From Hybos culiciformis (lineage: Eukaryota > Arthropoda > Insecta > Diptera > Hybotidae): 64,000 bases of DNA. Positions 26,602 through 39,261 of this stretch are shown in pieces. The position numbers and the translations under genes were made by a program. The first letter of the stretch is position 1. The number at the start of each line of letters is the position of its first letter. The notes under the pieces are model-generated. The model was not told the origin of the DNA. It saw nothing but the letters and a program-made list of their open reading frames with translations, and did not search any database. Location of the stretch: NCBI GenBank assembly GCA_964007475.1, contig OZ023273.1, forward strand, positions 21,129,557-21,193,556. Direction: 5' to 3'.

Positions 26602-27233
26602 TACATGATCGGGTTGAAACAGAGTTGAGTTTTCGTTGAGTTGATTTTTAATATGAAATCTTTCAATTCGACGAAAACTCAACTCTGTTTCAACCAGAGC
26701 TTCGAACCGGAACCGAACCGAAAACCGGGAAAAACCGTAATTTATTACCAAACCGTAAACGTAACCGAACCGAAATATTCTAAATACAAAAAACCGCAAC
26801 CTTAACCGGAACGAAATTTCATTTCGGTTTTTTTTGTTCTTTTTCGTTCCTTTATCGTTCCTTAAACAAGATAAAAAATAAAAAAATTTAATACAAAATT
26901 TATATTTTTTTTATGTTTGAATTTATATTTTGTATTTGTGTTACATATATGTATGTGTGTTTTTATTTTTAATATAGAAAATATTTTTATTGCACAAAAG
27001 GTTCAACTCCATTTCTTTTTGCAATTAACGGACAAGCACAAAAAGTGCTACTCAAAAAAAAATTTGAACCGAAAAAAAACCGGTTTTGAACCGAAAAAAA
27101 AAATTGAACCGTAACCGGAACGCAATTTAAATTTTCAAAACCGAAACGTAACCCGAAACGATAAAATTTTAAAACGGAAAACCGGAACAAAATAAATTGC
27201 GGTTCGAAGCTCTGGTTTCAACCCTATCATGTA
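26602..27233. mobile_element. foldback element interrupted by a hAT element
   Basis: The outer arms are TACATGATCGGGTTGAAACA on the left and, reversed, TACATGATAGGGTTGAAAC on the right. They continue as CAGAGTTGAGTTTTCGT facing ACGAAAACTCAACTCTG (26626-26688). The right arm is split by a 520-bp hAT insertion (26695-27214) and its duplication. Without that insertion the element would be about 100 bp and nearly all stem. A related fragment, CAGAGTTGAGTTTTTGTTGA, lies near 53342. Confidence 0.75.
26695..27214. mobile_element. non-autonomous hAT-type DNA transposon
   Basis: A 520-bp element with termini CAGAGCTTCGAACCG and CGGTTCGAAGCTCTG, flanked by exact 8-bp duplications GTTTCAAC (26687-26694, 27215-27222). 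The subterminal regions are arrays of AACCGGAACCGAACCG-type motifs in both arms, presumably transposase-binding repeats. Open frames in the arms only reflect the repeated motif. No transposase. Confidence 0.88.
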
Positions 27234-29485
27234 ATCTAGGTATATGTTAAAGTGTATACAAAGTACAAAGGTAGATGTTTTTAGAAAACGTAGTATCGAA
27301 TAAAAAAGCAATTGTATTGCAACGATGATAGTGTGAAATATGACAAATTTTTTTCTGTGAAATACCTAATTTTTTATTTATTTTTTTTATTTTTATGATG
27401 AAATAATTAAATGAAAAAGATAAGATTATTTTTATCTTGTTTGGACATGTTACATACATAGTTTCATTTTTATTTTTCAGTTTTTTTTTGTTTTTTGGTA
27501 ACTTTTGTTTTAAATTTCAAATTTTAGATTACTATTTTTTTTTTTCTCCTTTTTTTTTTTGCTTTTGGTTTCACATTGTGAATTCGTCTACCTGAGATTT
27601 TCTCAAGTAAGTACTATAGGGTATTATAATTTCATATTATTTTTTTATTTTTATGTTTTTTTTTTTTTTTATTGTGAAATCATCAAAAAATACCAGACTA
27701 TTATGTTGTATATATTTATTTACCCTGCCTATAATTTTTTTTTCTTTTTTGTTTTTAAAATACCAAATATTTTTTAGGGATACTGAATAATTCTGAGAAA
27801 TAAATCAAAAGATCAAAAAGTTTTGAAAACAAAAGAAGGACATAGTAATAAATTTTTGTCCACTGAGTAGAACAAAAAAAAATAAGAATTTTGGTATGAA
27901 TCATTTTTTTTTTGTTTTTGCAATAATCATCTTTTAAATAAAAAAAAGTTAAGTTTTGAAGAAATTCGCAAAAAAAAATTACCAAACTAGGTACCTAGAT
28001 AATGTAGGAAAATTGAATTAATTTTCTAGGTACATAGAATTTAAAATCGATTGAACATTTTTGATTAGGTCGTATATAAATAAATTGTTTTTGTCAAAAT
28101 TTTATTTTGAAATAATATTTTTGTATAAAAAAAAGGGTTGTAGAAAAGAGAGCATAACTCTACAATTATACTGCAACTTATGACTTATGACGAAATAAAA
28201 GTAAAAAAAACTATTTGCTATCCCACTGGCAGTGTATTTATAATAGAAAATATTTAAAAATAATTTCGACATAGTAAAACATGAAATTTAATGAATTTTA
28301 TGATTTACACTTAAAGTAATCAATTTACCTGTCATTATACATAATAAAAACAATGTATTCTGAAGTTTCGAGTACGGGATATTACTATTTAATAGTCATA
28401 TTATATTAACACATTAACATATTACTACAGAAATAAATATGTAGTATCTATAGCATTTTTGTTTTTCATTAATTTTAAATATAGTTCACGTTCACAGTCT
28501 TTAGCAATCGTTAGTTCGTTTCACTAATTAATAATTAAATTACATACAATTATTATAATTTTTGTCTTTATATGGATATAATTAATATATTTTGTATTTC
28601 CATTTTTATTTTAATGTTATTTTTTTTATGAATTTATTTATGAATTACATTGTGTTTGCACATATGTATAAGATTCCCCTTAAAATTATATTTAGCATTA
28701 ATTCATTTCTTAAAAATACACCCACCTGTTAATTGGAAGTATTTTATCTTTTTTTTTAGCGGAAATGTACGTATGCACACGTTTTTATTCATACGGCAAT
28801 CAATTACGTAAAAAATGAAATTCGCAAGAAAAACACTAAAACGCATAATGAATAATTTTATTTTTCTTAACAAAAAAAAACTAATAAGGAATACCAATAA
28901 TAAAAAAATTGGAAATAAAAAAATAATAAAAATTTCAATTAATTGTATATTATATATATGTATACATATATTTATAATCATCATATAAAGTTCATGTAGT
29001 AACTTCTGTTTACTCAGACAAGGTGTGTGATTTTTCTTTATTAATTTGTACATACGTATACTACATATAAATGCTTATTTAGTTAATTTTTGTTCACAAT
29101 AAAGGAATAAATAACTATTTAAAATAAAACTAATATATAATCTTGATTTGTATAAGAAAATGTCAAAACATTAATATTTTTTTTAACTTTTTAATTTTTT
29201 ATAAAGGTTATTGAAATATTCGTCATTAATTAACGTAATAATTTTTTTCCCAAATATTCTTATTTTCGTACATATTGCATAACATGTTTGAAAATAATTA
29301 ACGTACCCACTATACGGCCGCTACAAAGTTTAAATCGCGGTTGTTCGAAGTTTTACTTTTTTTGGAGAAATATTGATTTCTAAAACTAACTCCATATTTT
29401 ATATATTTATAAATTTGACATTTCGCGAGTTTGAATATTTGAAAAATTTTGTTATTTTAAAGTATCATATAAAGAATAGATATTA
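27234..29485. other. gene-free AT-rich DNA
   Basis: No supported gene. The longest open frame, 116 codons on the minus strand at 28703-29053, is a low-complexity hydrophobic and Lys-rich translation of AT-rich DNA. Confidence 0.45.
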
Positions 29486-29736
29486 TCGTCTGCTGAGAAA
29501 TGAAACAATGTATAATGAAAAGTATAGTTTCGAGTAATTTGAGTTTAAAGATTTGAAAATTAAAAAAACGTATGCAAAAATATCAAGTAACGTAAAATTT
29601 TCATCTAAAAAACACATTTTAATCAACATTAAGAATATTGCAAAATAGTTGTACTTATAAAATCGAGTACGAGGAATCGAATGGTGCTATTATCTAATAA
29701 TAAATATCATACGTTGTTTCATTTCTCAGTAGACGT
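29486..29736. mobile_element. TA-flanked MITE, family 1, copy 2 (inverted)
   Basis: A 251-bp copy in the opposite orientation to those at 7.6 and 32.6 kb. Termini are TCGTCTGCTGAGAAATGAAA and TTTCATTTCTCAGTAGACGT between TA dinucleotides. Interior landmarks GTACGAGGAATCGAATGGTG and TCATCTAAAAAACACATTTT are reverse complements of those in the other copies. Confidence 0.88.
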
Positions 29737-29738
29737 TA

Positions 29739-32592
29739 TACTACGAGGTATAATGTTAAATTGAATTTGTTATATTGATGTCACATTGATGCTTACCGTC
29801 GAAGTTTTTTTTTTTGTTTGTACTATGAATGTATAGAACTAAATATTATTTTATTACAAGTTTTTTTTGAGTATTTTTGTGTCTCATTCCTCATAAGAAA
29901 TTAACACTCAGTTAATGAGAATAGCTGCGAAATACCCAGAAAAATAATAATATTGCTTTACCATAAAAACAGGTTTTCTAATGAGTAATAGTTATGCATA
30001 AACAAATCTATGCATTGTACATAATATGGGAAATTTACTTAAACAATTATAAAGTATACCGTTTAAGTTTGTAAAAACTAGGAAACTGTAATTTTATACT
30101 AAAAAAAACATAAAACAATAAATGTTCGTATACATAATGTAGAATAAACACGTTGACCCGAAAGTCAACGTCAATACTTATCATTACAGAGCAAAGTATC
30201 AAAATATGACCTCGTTAAAAAGTCGATAGTTTTTGAGATATTAACAATTTCATGAATTTTCACCTTTTTTCAACAGTCAAAGACGACTTTCTTTAACGAT
30301 GTAGATATAAAATTGACTGCATTAAATATCCCTATCTATCTATTTTAAAGTGCATATAGGTATACAATACATATTTATTTTAATTTTTTAATTTTAATTC
30401 CTACAACTTTAAAAGTGGTATTTTTCTGTAAAAAACTATCTACTTATTTATATGCAAAGCTAATAAAATAAATTTTTGTTTTTGGATTTTGTTTTTACAC
30501 GAAAATAAAATCTCAACAAGTCAATATATAAATAAAAATTTTTAAACATCAATACTACTAGAATTATTTTTTGAAAATTATAGAAATTATATTTGTTGTA
30601 TATCTATTACCAATAAACAAAATTGTTTTGAAGAGTCCCGTGTGAGGAAATACAATACCGGTTACTATTATTTTTAATTATTAATCTGTTCAGTTTCTTT
30701 TGACTAGATTCGTGTTTTGAAAAAAAAAAAAAAAACATTTATCTCAAAAATATTTGTAAACGGAAAACGTAAACCTTTAAATTCAATTTATCGAATTTGC
30801 TAAGTATGTATATTCAGACCATTAACTTGTCCAACTGAAACGTGATCTTTAATTTAATGTTTATATGCGAAGATATTATTTTATTGCAATTTCCAAAGTA
30901 TTTTCAGGGGCAATTTCTCAACAAAAATCGATCTGAAGTGAATACAAATGAAAGAAAATTTTCCTAAAATAATGAAGAAAATCAGATCATAGGTATCAAT
31001 ACTATTTTCTTTTTAAATTGAGATTGTTTAACAAATAACATAAAAAAAATTTCATGCTACCTATTGAATGTTCGAACCAAATTTTATTTAAAGAAAGATA
31101 AATTTGATTCCTATTTTAAGAATTATCATATGATTCATAAATACTTTGTTTTTTTTTTTGCATTACGAACATAATAACAACAAAGCATTAATATAAAAGG
31201 CCAAGGAAATTTGTCATAGTCACTACGTAAAAAATAAATATAAAAATTTTTTGAAATTTATTTATAGATAGATTTCGGTATAAATTTAATTTCATATTCA
31301 AGATTATGTATGTGAATATTATAAAATTATTTTTTCGTTTAAATTACTCAAATTTTTCTTTCAAACAAACTGTTCAAAATGCATTCAACGCTCTTATATT
31401 TTTCATTCACTTTTTCGCTGCAAATTACTGGAATTTTCGGGAAAACTTCCAAAATTTACTTAAAAAAGGTTTTTTTTCAAGTGTTTGCGTCATTTCTCTT
31501 TAGACTTTTGATTTAGGTGTTTTCTAACCTTCAAAAACATTCAGCAACAATAATACGACAAATCCAAATGAAATACGTATGAAGTATGTATTTTCACATA
31601 AATTTGGAATGCAAGCGATTACTAGAGTTTCCCTTCCCATTAAAACATTCTTTTTCTATAAAATATTGTATAAAAATACATAACTAAGTAGGTTTTATTT
31701 TTATTTTTTATTCTTTTCTTATTATTAGGAATATTTTAGCAGTCATATTTTTGTTCATTATAATCATAATGTACATAACTACAAACATAAGAAGGATTCG
31801 TAAAACTTTCTTTGTTAACATTCAAAAGCTTATTTATATTTCTTAATTTTTCTTGAAATAATTTATTATTTAATATTTGTACTTTTTCACAAAGAATATA
31901 ATTATATTTTGGTTATATTTTGGCTAAAAAAATTAAGTTAGTAGAATTCAAGTAATTATCGATGTATGTATATTTATACCATTAAAGAAGGGTGCATACA
32001 TCAATTATATAAAATAACAACTAATCGATAGAAAATAAATACAGAACATTAAATTATCAATAAAAATAATTTACTGTCTCAGTTTTATTTAGATTCAAGC
32101 ACGGATTGTATATGCACACAATAAAACTTTAAAGTTCCTAGAGCTAGAACCGGATCTATTTAATGTAATACTTACAGAATACTTACAGCATACAGTTGGT
32201 AGTTAAAAAAATTGATTTTATATTATGCCTTTTAATGATAATTTTGTAACCATAACAATAATGACTGCTTAAAATAAACTGATGAAAAAAATTCCAAGAA
32301 CAAAATTTCCATTAAAATTTTTGCGAAGAAACATCCTTTAAAATAACTCAGTCTCAAAAATTTTTCCAGGAAAATTGATCCTTAAAAATTCTCATGAAAG
32401 ACATTTTCAATGGAAATTATTTTTCCTTTATTTTAATATTTCCATGAATTGTTGAGAAAACATTTCTTCGAAAATGATACGCTTTTACAACAAATAGATA
32501 AGTCGATAACAATAATTTGCAATTAAAAAAGATTTTATTTATAATTTATAAGAGTAGGTATGAAATAATAATATATACATACTTACATAATA
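29739..32592. other. gene-free AT-rich DNA
   Basis: No supported gene. A small hairpin, GTTGACCCGAAAGTCAAC, occurs near 30152-30169. Confidence 0.45.
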
Positions 32593-32851
32593 TCGTCTGC
32601 TGAGAAATGAAACAACGTATGATATTTATACGTCATTATTCGATAATAGCACCATTCGATTCCTCGTACTCGATTTTATAAGTACAACTATTTTGCAATA
32701 TTCTTAATGTTGATTAAAATGTGTTTTTTAGATGAAAATTTTACGTTACTTGATATTTTTCCATACATTTTTTTTAATTTTCAAATCTTTAAGCTCAAAT
32801 TACTCGAAACTATACTTTTCATTATACATCGTTTCATTTCTCAGCAGACGA
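32593..32851. mobile_element. TA-flanked MITE, family 1, copy 3
   Basis: A 259-bp copy with termini TCGTCTGCTGAGAAATGAAA and TTTCATTTCTCAGCAGACGA, both intact, and TA on each side. It has the best-preserved ends of the three copies and so gives the family's terminal sequence. Confidence 0.9.
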
Positions 32852-32931
32852 TATAGCGTATAGAATAAGAAATGATTTGTAAAAAATGGAAATAAATATT
32901 ATATACACGACGGATTGTAGGTGGCGAAGTG

Positions 32932-33140
32932 CAATAACTCATCGGTACTTAACTCATCGGTCGATTTTGGATAAGTTATATCCGTTTTAACTCATCCGAA
33001 AATTGGCCGATGATTTATATCCTTTGCAATGCACATAACTCATCCATCGCTGATAAGTTATGTGCTTTCAGAAAAATAAAACTGATCTGGCAATTTTTTC
33101 GGATGACTTAAATACTTTTTAAAACACATAACTCATCCGC
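32932..33140. repeat. cluster of (A)TAACTCATCSG motifs on both strands
   Basis: The motif TAACTCATC followed by GG, CG or CA occurs five times forward (near 32935, 32950, 32987, 33036, 33129). Related reversed forms (GGATAAGTTAT, GATAAGTTATG, CGGATGACTT) occur three times, all within 210 bp. The spacing is irregular. The repeat density suggests a transposon end with many subterminal binding motifs, but I see no clean terminal inverted repeats. Confidence 0.6.
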
Positions 33141-33415
33141 AAAATTATGAGCGAACATTGTCGCCGCAGCTCCGTTTTTTTTTTCGGTCGCTGGTCGAAC
33201 TGGTGGTTGGTCAGTGGGATTTGCGGCAGTGGGTTTCCACCTCAATGCTTATTTGTAACAAACACTACGGTACTTCCTCTTTGGCCAATGAATGGCCCTA
33301 TTTTTTTAAAAAGGATAAAGGGGGTATCCCAGAACTAGGGAAGGGGGGTGGAGGGTGGGATGCAGATGAAAAATCTGATCTGATCTATGTTACAATTGTG
33401 ACTGAACTATGTTAA
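33141..33415. other. GC-richer patch with a G-quadruplex motif
   Basis: This stretch is clearly richer in G and C than the surrounding DNA and adjoins the motif cluster just upstream. It contains GGG-aa-GGGGGG-tgga-GGG-t-GGG at 33338-33359, which fits the G3N1-7 quadruplex pattern. Overlapping open frames exist in two frames, but neither translation is recognisable. It is probably part of an unclassified mobile element. Confidence 0.5.
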
Positions 33416-33839
33416 AATTAAAACTATGACTTAATTTTAAATTACTTACTATAATGAAACTAAAAGGAAAGCTTGCAACGTATTTTTAAATAAAAAATAA
33501 ATCATGAAATCACATAAGAAAACTCAATTTATTTTAATTCTAAAAATAATCAAATACAAAAATATTTTTTATTTATTTTTGTTTTTATTTAATCGTATTT
33601 TGTGTAGGATATATCATAAAGGAAGTATAATATAGAGTAACTATGTCAAACAACTTTTTAAAATATCGTTTTTATTTTTTTTCCTATTTTTTCAGACCCC
33701 CAAAACATATGTATACAAAAAAGCTTTTCTATTCTCTCTAATACTCAATAATTTATTTCAATTTTGAGGATGTTTAGTTTTAAAATTACACAACTTATAA
33801 AAATTCGAATGTAGTTGTACGAAAAATCATAACTATAAT

Positions 33840-35279
33840 CAAAGATGACATATTATAAAGATAAGTAGCATAGTGTAAACTTTTTTTTAGACAAGGACAG
33901 CAATACATTTTTATGTGTATTATTTTTCTAATTTACAAGGTATATTGCATAAATTTTCCTCTCAACATATTTAAATTTTTCAGGTTGTATTGAAATTATT
34001 TTGTTTAAAAAACCTTTATTTCTATTTTTTAAACAACAAAAATATTTTGTAACATTTCAAAAATTGTTTTCTAAATTTATTATTAGCATAAAACCCAAAA
34101 TACTTATTTTTTTATAAATTTTTAAGTAAACTTTTTAAAATTAAAGCAAGTATAGTCACTCTGTATATGAATGAGAATTTTCTTTTTTTTACACGTTTTG
34201 CCTTAAACGCGTCATCAAATTGAATGTTATTGTTTTAAACGCGTCACGATTTTTGCTTTTTTTCCAAAACAAAACGATAAAGAAAAAAATAAATGATTAG
34301 GGATGTAAACTTAAATTTGAAAACTTTCAACTGAAGTTAAGTTGTGTAAAAAAAAAAGTTGTAAAATAACAAATTTTTTTCAAAAAAATAATTAAATATA
34401 TTAAAATGTCAGGAAAAAAGTATATTTTGCCAGGTATAATGATCGAAATATAATTATTTTTGTTCCCATCATGTAAAAATCGATAAGGATATATTTCTTT
34501 AGATCTTTTGAATATCTGCACCCGCCAGTTATATCAAGATTGTTAAGAAAAATATTTTGCAATAATTAGAAAGCAAGGTGGAAATAATGTTCATTAAAAT
34601 GAATAAAATTATAATTTTATCCAGTTTAATTAATGTTGATTCCTACCACTGTTACAATTATTTTAATAAAGAATTTGGCTAAACTTCCGTTTCCTTGAAC
34701 CTCTCAGAATGGGCTGAAACTTGGAGGGGGGTAGAGGAGGTGCCCAAACTCCCAAAACTGAAATCAGTTCTTGGGGCAAAAGGCCCCGTTTCGGAGATAG
34801 GGCCTTCCAAAGTTTTGATACATTTTTGTATGGAAAAAATTTTTTTGTGCCCCATTTGTCCTATTTTTGGGTAGATAATAGAGGCGGTCCTTAAAATGTT
34901 AAATCCGAAACGGTTGTTGCGGGAAGGCCCCCATTTTGGAGTTATGGCCCTTCAAAATTTTCAAACGGCAGTATCGCCAAGAATTTTTAGTAAATCCTTT
35001 TATTCGCTGTCGAATTTTTGTATTTTAAAGTGCTTTAATTAAAATTAAGAAAAATAGAACTAAAATTTTATCCGTGTTACACGTTTAAATTTAAGAATTT
35101 TTATTTAAAAAATATTTCATCGGGTCCATCCCTGATTTTGTCTATTGAACACCTATAATAAAATCATATAAAAACTAAGTGTAAATAAAAAAAAAAAACA
35201 ACCAACACAAAGAGAAGTTTTGGCGGGAGAAAACTACACTTATTCCTGTGCTTCTTATCTTTATAATATGTCATCTTTG
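33840..35279. mobile_element. 1.44-kb terminal-inverted-repeat element
   Basis: The left end CAAAGATGACATATTATAAAGATAAG (given here as CAAAGATGACATATTATAAA then GATAAG) is matched exactly by its reverse complement at 35254-35279. Similarity continues inward with gaps (GCATAGTGTAA against GCACAGGAATAAGTGTA). The element is flanked by direct copies of CTATAAT (33833-33839 and 35280-35286). No transposase frame is evident. A 290-bp GC-rich repeat lies inside it at 34677-34966. Confidence 0.8.
34677..34966 (+). repeat. GC-rich dispersed repeat, copy 1
   Basis: The sequence from GGCTAAACTTCCGTTTCCTT to CAAAATTTTCAAACG matches 61898-62186 at most positions. Shared landmarks include GGGCTGAAACTTGGAGGG, AAACTCCCAAAACTGAAATC, GGAAGGCCCCCATTT and TTATGGCCCTTCAAAATTTT. 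Only the left half of the second copy's foldback structure is present here. Open frames across it are conserved only because the DNA is a repeat. Confidence 0.85.
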
Positions 35280-35286
35280 CTATAAT

Positions 35287-36290
35287 GAATAAATGAAAAA
35301 ATATGTGTCTAAATATGTATTGTTGTGATGTGCTAATATCAATTTATTGCATCTATGATTTTTTTTTTTTCAAAAACTAGCATCTTCGTCTTCATTGAAA
35401 TTTATGAAATTCGTATCATAAGTTATTTCAAATCAATAAATATATCTACTACAATTTAATTTTTACATTAAAAAAGAGATAATATGTCATAATATTTTAC
35501 CTATATCCTTTGGATAAAATATTCTTAAACGATAGTGGGAGACATTGTTTTATTTTTTTCGTGAATTTACGTTTAATTAGTTCGTTCTTTAAAATAACAG
35601 TGTTTTGCATTTAATGGTACATGTATATTAAAATATTTTGCATGAACTTTGTTTTAATTATTTAAATTTTACATTAAGAACATTAAGAAAATTATACCGG
35701 AATATTTTATTATTATTGAAAATTTATCAATCTGGATACGGAATTAAAATAAGTATAAATAATTTGAATAATATAAAGTAAAGTATTTATTAATTTATTT
35801 TATATATTAATGAGTAGGTAGTCGCACTTTTTTTAATGTGCAACCTTCACGTAAATATTTTACTAATTCATGAAGTTAGAGCTCCATAAAAAGTAGTCGG
35901 CTAAACAAGTTATCTTCTATCGACCTCAATCATAAAAAAAACTTTAAAAAAAAACTAATGATATCCTTGTATTGAAATCAGAAAAATTTTTATATTAGCA
36001 CCAAAAGATGATCTGTTTGAAATTAACAGATTTCATATAAAATTTTTTGATAACTATTTTGCTCAAAATGTTTATAAAAAAAAAAATTTAACAAACAGTA
36101 TACAATTACATTGCTGTTTGGACGTAACAAAATTATCAAAAAAATATGATTTCTGGTTCACCGAAACAGACGAAAGTTATGAACATAAATTTAAATTTTT
36201 GGAGTTTGTTATTAACACTTTTGTGAAAGTACAAATCAAAATAAAAGAACAAACAAAATCATTATTCCAATAATATAAAATAATGTGAGC
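35287..36290. other. gene-free AT-rich DNA
   Basis: No gene or clear repeat seen. Confidence 0.45.
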
Positions 36291-36543
36291 ATCGTCGGTC
36301 TCATGCAAAAATCACGAAACTGCAAAAACATAGTTTTGAGAAAATTGGTTTTGAATTTTTTTTTTTCTTTTTTTGTAGCACGTTTTGGTACTTTCGGGAA
36401 AATATAAATAGTCATTGCGAATAATTTATGAGAACTTTCGACTTTGAACATATTCAAATTTTAGTTTTTTTATGATTTTTGTACAATATTAGGTCAAAAC
36501 GGCCAAACTTACAGTTTCGTGCTTTTTGCACGTGACCGACGAT
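36291..36543. mobile_element. MITE-like inverted-repeat element
   Basis: Termini ATCGTCGGTCTCATGCAAAA and, reversed from the right end, ATCGTCGGTCACGTGCAAAA pair well. The next bases also match (TCACGAAACTG against GCACGAAACTG), giving arms of about 32 bp. A clear target duplication is not visible. No coding capacity. Confidence 0.72.
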
Positions 36544-39261
36544 ATGTAAATAAACATGAAATAAAATGAATTTATTAATGCTTTCAAATATAATTTTTTT
36601 ATTTACATTTATCTAACCCAATTTTTTTTTTCATAGAGAACAAATACTAGTAAACATTAAAATACAATTATAATAAAGGAAATATTTTGTTTATTTTTAA
36701 AAGCTTTATATAAAAAATATTTTAAAAGCTATAAAGCTCTCTCGTTATAGCGATATATTCTAAACAAAAATAAAAGCTTGGGGGTCTGATCTAATTTTGT
36801 TTAACTTTTTTTATTCGAATTTTTTGTATGGGACTAGTTCCTCTATTTATACTTCCTTTATGGATATATTCCTACAGTTTTTATTTGTTATATTATATTA
36901 AATGCACTCGGCCAAATGTTGCTGCGGATCAGCTAGAAAGTTTTTATGCATATATTATGTATATAAAAACACGCCTGTATTCAAATGCAACGTTGTATCA
37001 AAATTTCGAAGTAATCGCTGAATACCTTTCAGAGATCTTAGATGGTCATTTTAATTTTTATTTATATATGTAGAAGATATAAAAGTATTTTGGTACTTGA
37101 ACGCGCCACTGCGGCGTCGTCATCACAGACTAAGCTGGCATATCTCTGGCTCTCTTTAAAAAAGTTATTATAATTGATTACCAAATTCTGAACTATTTTA
37201 TAATTTAATGCACATTGGATAAATTTAATTTTTTTTATAAAAAAATTATTTATAATATTTTCTACTACCCATGTCATACAAAAAACACAACAATTAATTT
37301 TTCCAAACTTAACTTAGTAAGGTACCATTATAACGTAGAAGTTATAATATAATTTATTGAGAAATTTATTTTTAAAACCAACTTTAATTTAAAACTTATA
37401 GGCAATTTTTAAAATTCTTCAGACGTTCTGAAGCGATGATTCTTATAAAAAAAATAAAAATAAAACGAACATTTATTCTTCTTCTTTTTAATTTGATTAT
37501 TGAGAATTTATAAATATCTCCACTAAATTATAATTATAATACTATGTCAAAAAAAGATATAAGATAATATGAACAATATGAACAGTATGAACAATAAAAT
37601 CAGTTTTTGCCTGATACTTTGGACATTATGTTTCTTACAATATAATTAAATGTCGTTATGTTTATATGCTGTTATATTCACATGGTAGTAATATTGGCGT
37701 ATACTTTTTGGTTTAACCAAATAAGGTTTTGAAATGTTGTACTTAGCAAATTTTTTATTGGTTAAAAAATTTATAGAAAAAGAACTAATTTTATTTTCAT
37801 TCTAAATTTTTTTTAAATAATATACGTATGTTATGTACCTATCTTTCTAGGATTAAATTATGTTATTTCATATCAATATAAGTTCATGTGTTATTTTATC
37901 GTTTGAAATCTTTGATAAAAAAGCAGCTATTCATTTTAAGAATTTTCGAAGCTCTTTTTTTTGTTTTTTTTTTTTTCAAACTTTTATATATTGTGAATAT
38001 GAAAACTATTTCCTCAATAAACTAACAAACAAAGAAAGAGATTTAAAATTTTTTAATAAAACTGCTATGTATGTATATAGCAAATATAGTACATTTGTAA
38101 CTATTTTAAATATTTAAACTTAAACACAATAATTATAAATTATAATAGCTATAAAATAATTTCATTTTAAATTTATACATTCATTGATATACCTAGGCTT
38201 AATATAAAAATGAAAATGTATTTTGAACTTTCGTATATGTATGTACACAAAATGTGTATATTTTGATATTGATTTAGGGTATATTCTTCTTCTTCGATTC
38301 TTTTTAATTTAAATTTTCAATAAAAAAAAATATATACAAGCAAAAAATATAAATCTTCGATTTAATTCCTTTTTTCTCTTATTCTTTTGTCGATCAAATT
38401 TCGTCTGGCTTCTTTTTTCTTCAATCAGAAATAAAATTCTTAGAAATCAATGCAAATTTATTTATTTTTTTCGGCTAAAACCAAAAAAAAAAATAAAAAC
38501 AGACAAAAATCGAAACATTATTATGTTTTGAACACTTATTTATAAAAAAAATTTTGGAATAAAATACAGCATCTCGTTTCGTTTGTAATGATCATAAGGA
38601 ATTTTTATTTTATTATTATTTTTTTGTTCTCTTTTTCAAATAAAGAATTATTTACTTTTGATAAGGATTGCAGCCTTTCAGTTTCTTTATTGGGGAAATA
38701 ATGTAATATAAGTATAAAAATAGTTGTAATAGTTTGCAATTTGAACAAATCAAATCAGAATTTTATTAATTTTTTATTAAGAAAAATTTTTCGTATCAGT
38801 TGTTTGTAGACAAGGACTATTGGTCGTATATTTCAAAGTTATAGAATTGGTGTATCAAAAATTCGAAATTTCACAATATATATTAGGTATTTGTATTTGT
38901 TGTTATTAATTTGATTTGAATCTTTTTTCATGGATTACAAACATTATATTATATAGTGCAAAAAATCAATACTTTACTTTGTAAGAAATCGATATTCAAA
39001 GTATGTATGTACATTTTAACTTTCCTTTTTTTTTTATAAAAGTGAATCTTTATTAAAGGATAGCTATTTTGTTCAAAAGATTTATGTGTGATGTGATCGA
39101 TCATTTTCAGTTGATCGTGTAAATTTTAATTTATTTTCGCGGTTTTTTGTTTGACTGAACTTTAATTTTCATTTTTTATTTTATTTTTTATATATTTTTT
39201 TTTTTCAAATTAATTCTTGGTATTTTATTAAACTATATTATTATTATTATTATATTTAAAG
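36544..39261. other. no supported gene; possible upstream intron of the Ig gene
   Basis: The first Ig exon found downstream encodes only the second half of a domain, so earlier exons must exist somewhere upstream. I could not identify them here. An 81-codon open frame at 36828-37073 has a hydrophobic start and a less biased composition than others, but no recognisable domain. Confidence 0.4.

Noticed and set aside
26590..27190. Short Arg/Phe-rich frames on the minus strand
   Set aside because: They translate the repeated AACCG motifs of the hAT subterminal arms.
28703..29053. 116-codon minus-strand open frame
   Set aside because: Low-complexity Ile/Leu/Phe/Lys translation of AT-rich DNA, with no domain, no conserved motif and no splice context.
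33147..33415. Two overlapping frames in the GC-richer patch
   Set aside because: Two frames of the same DNA are open because of composition; neither translation is recognisable.
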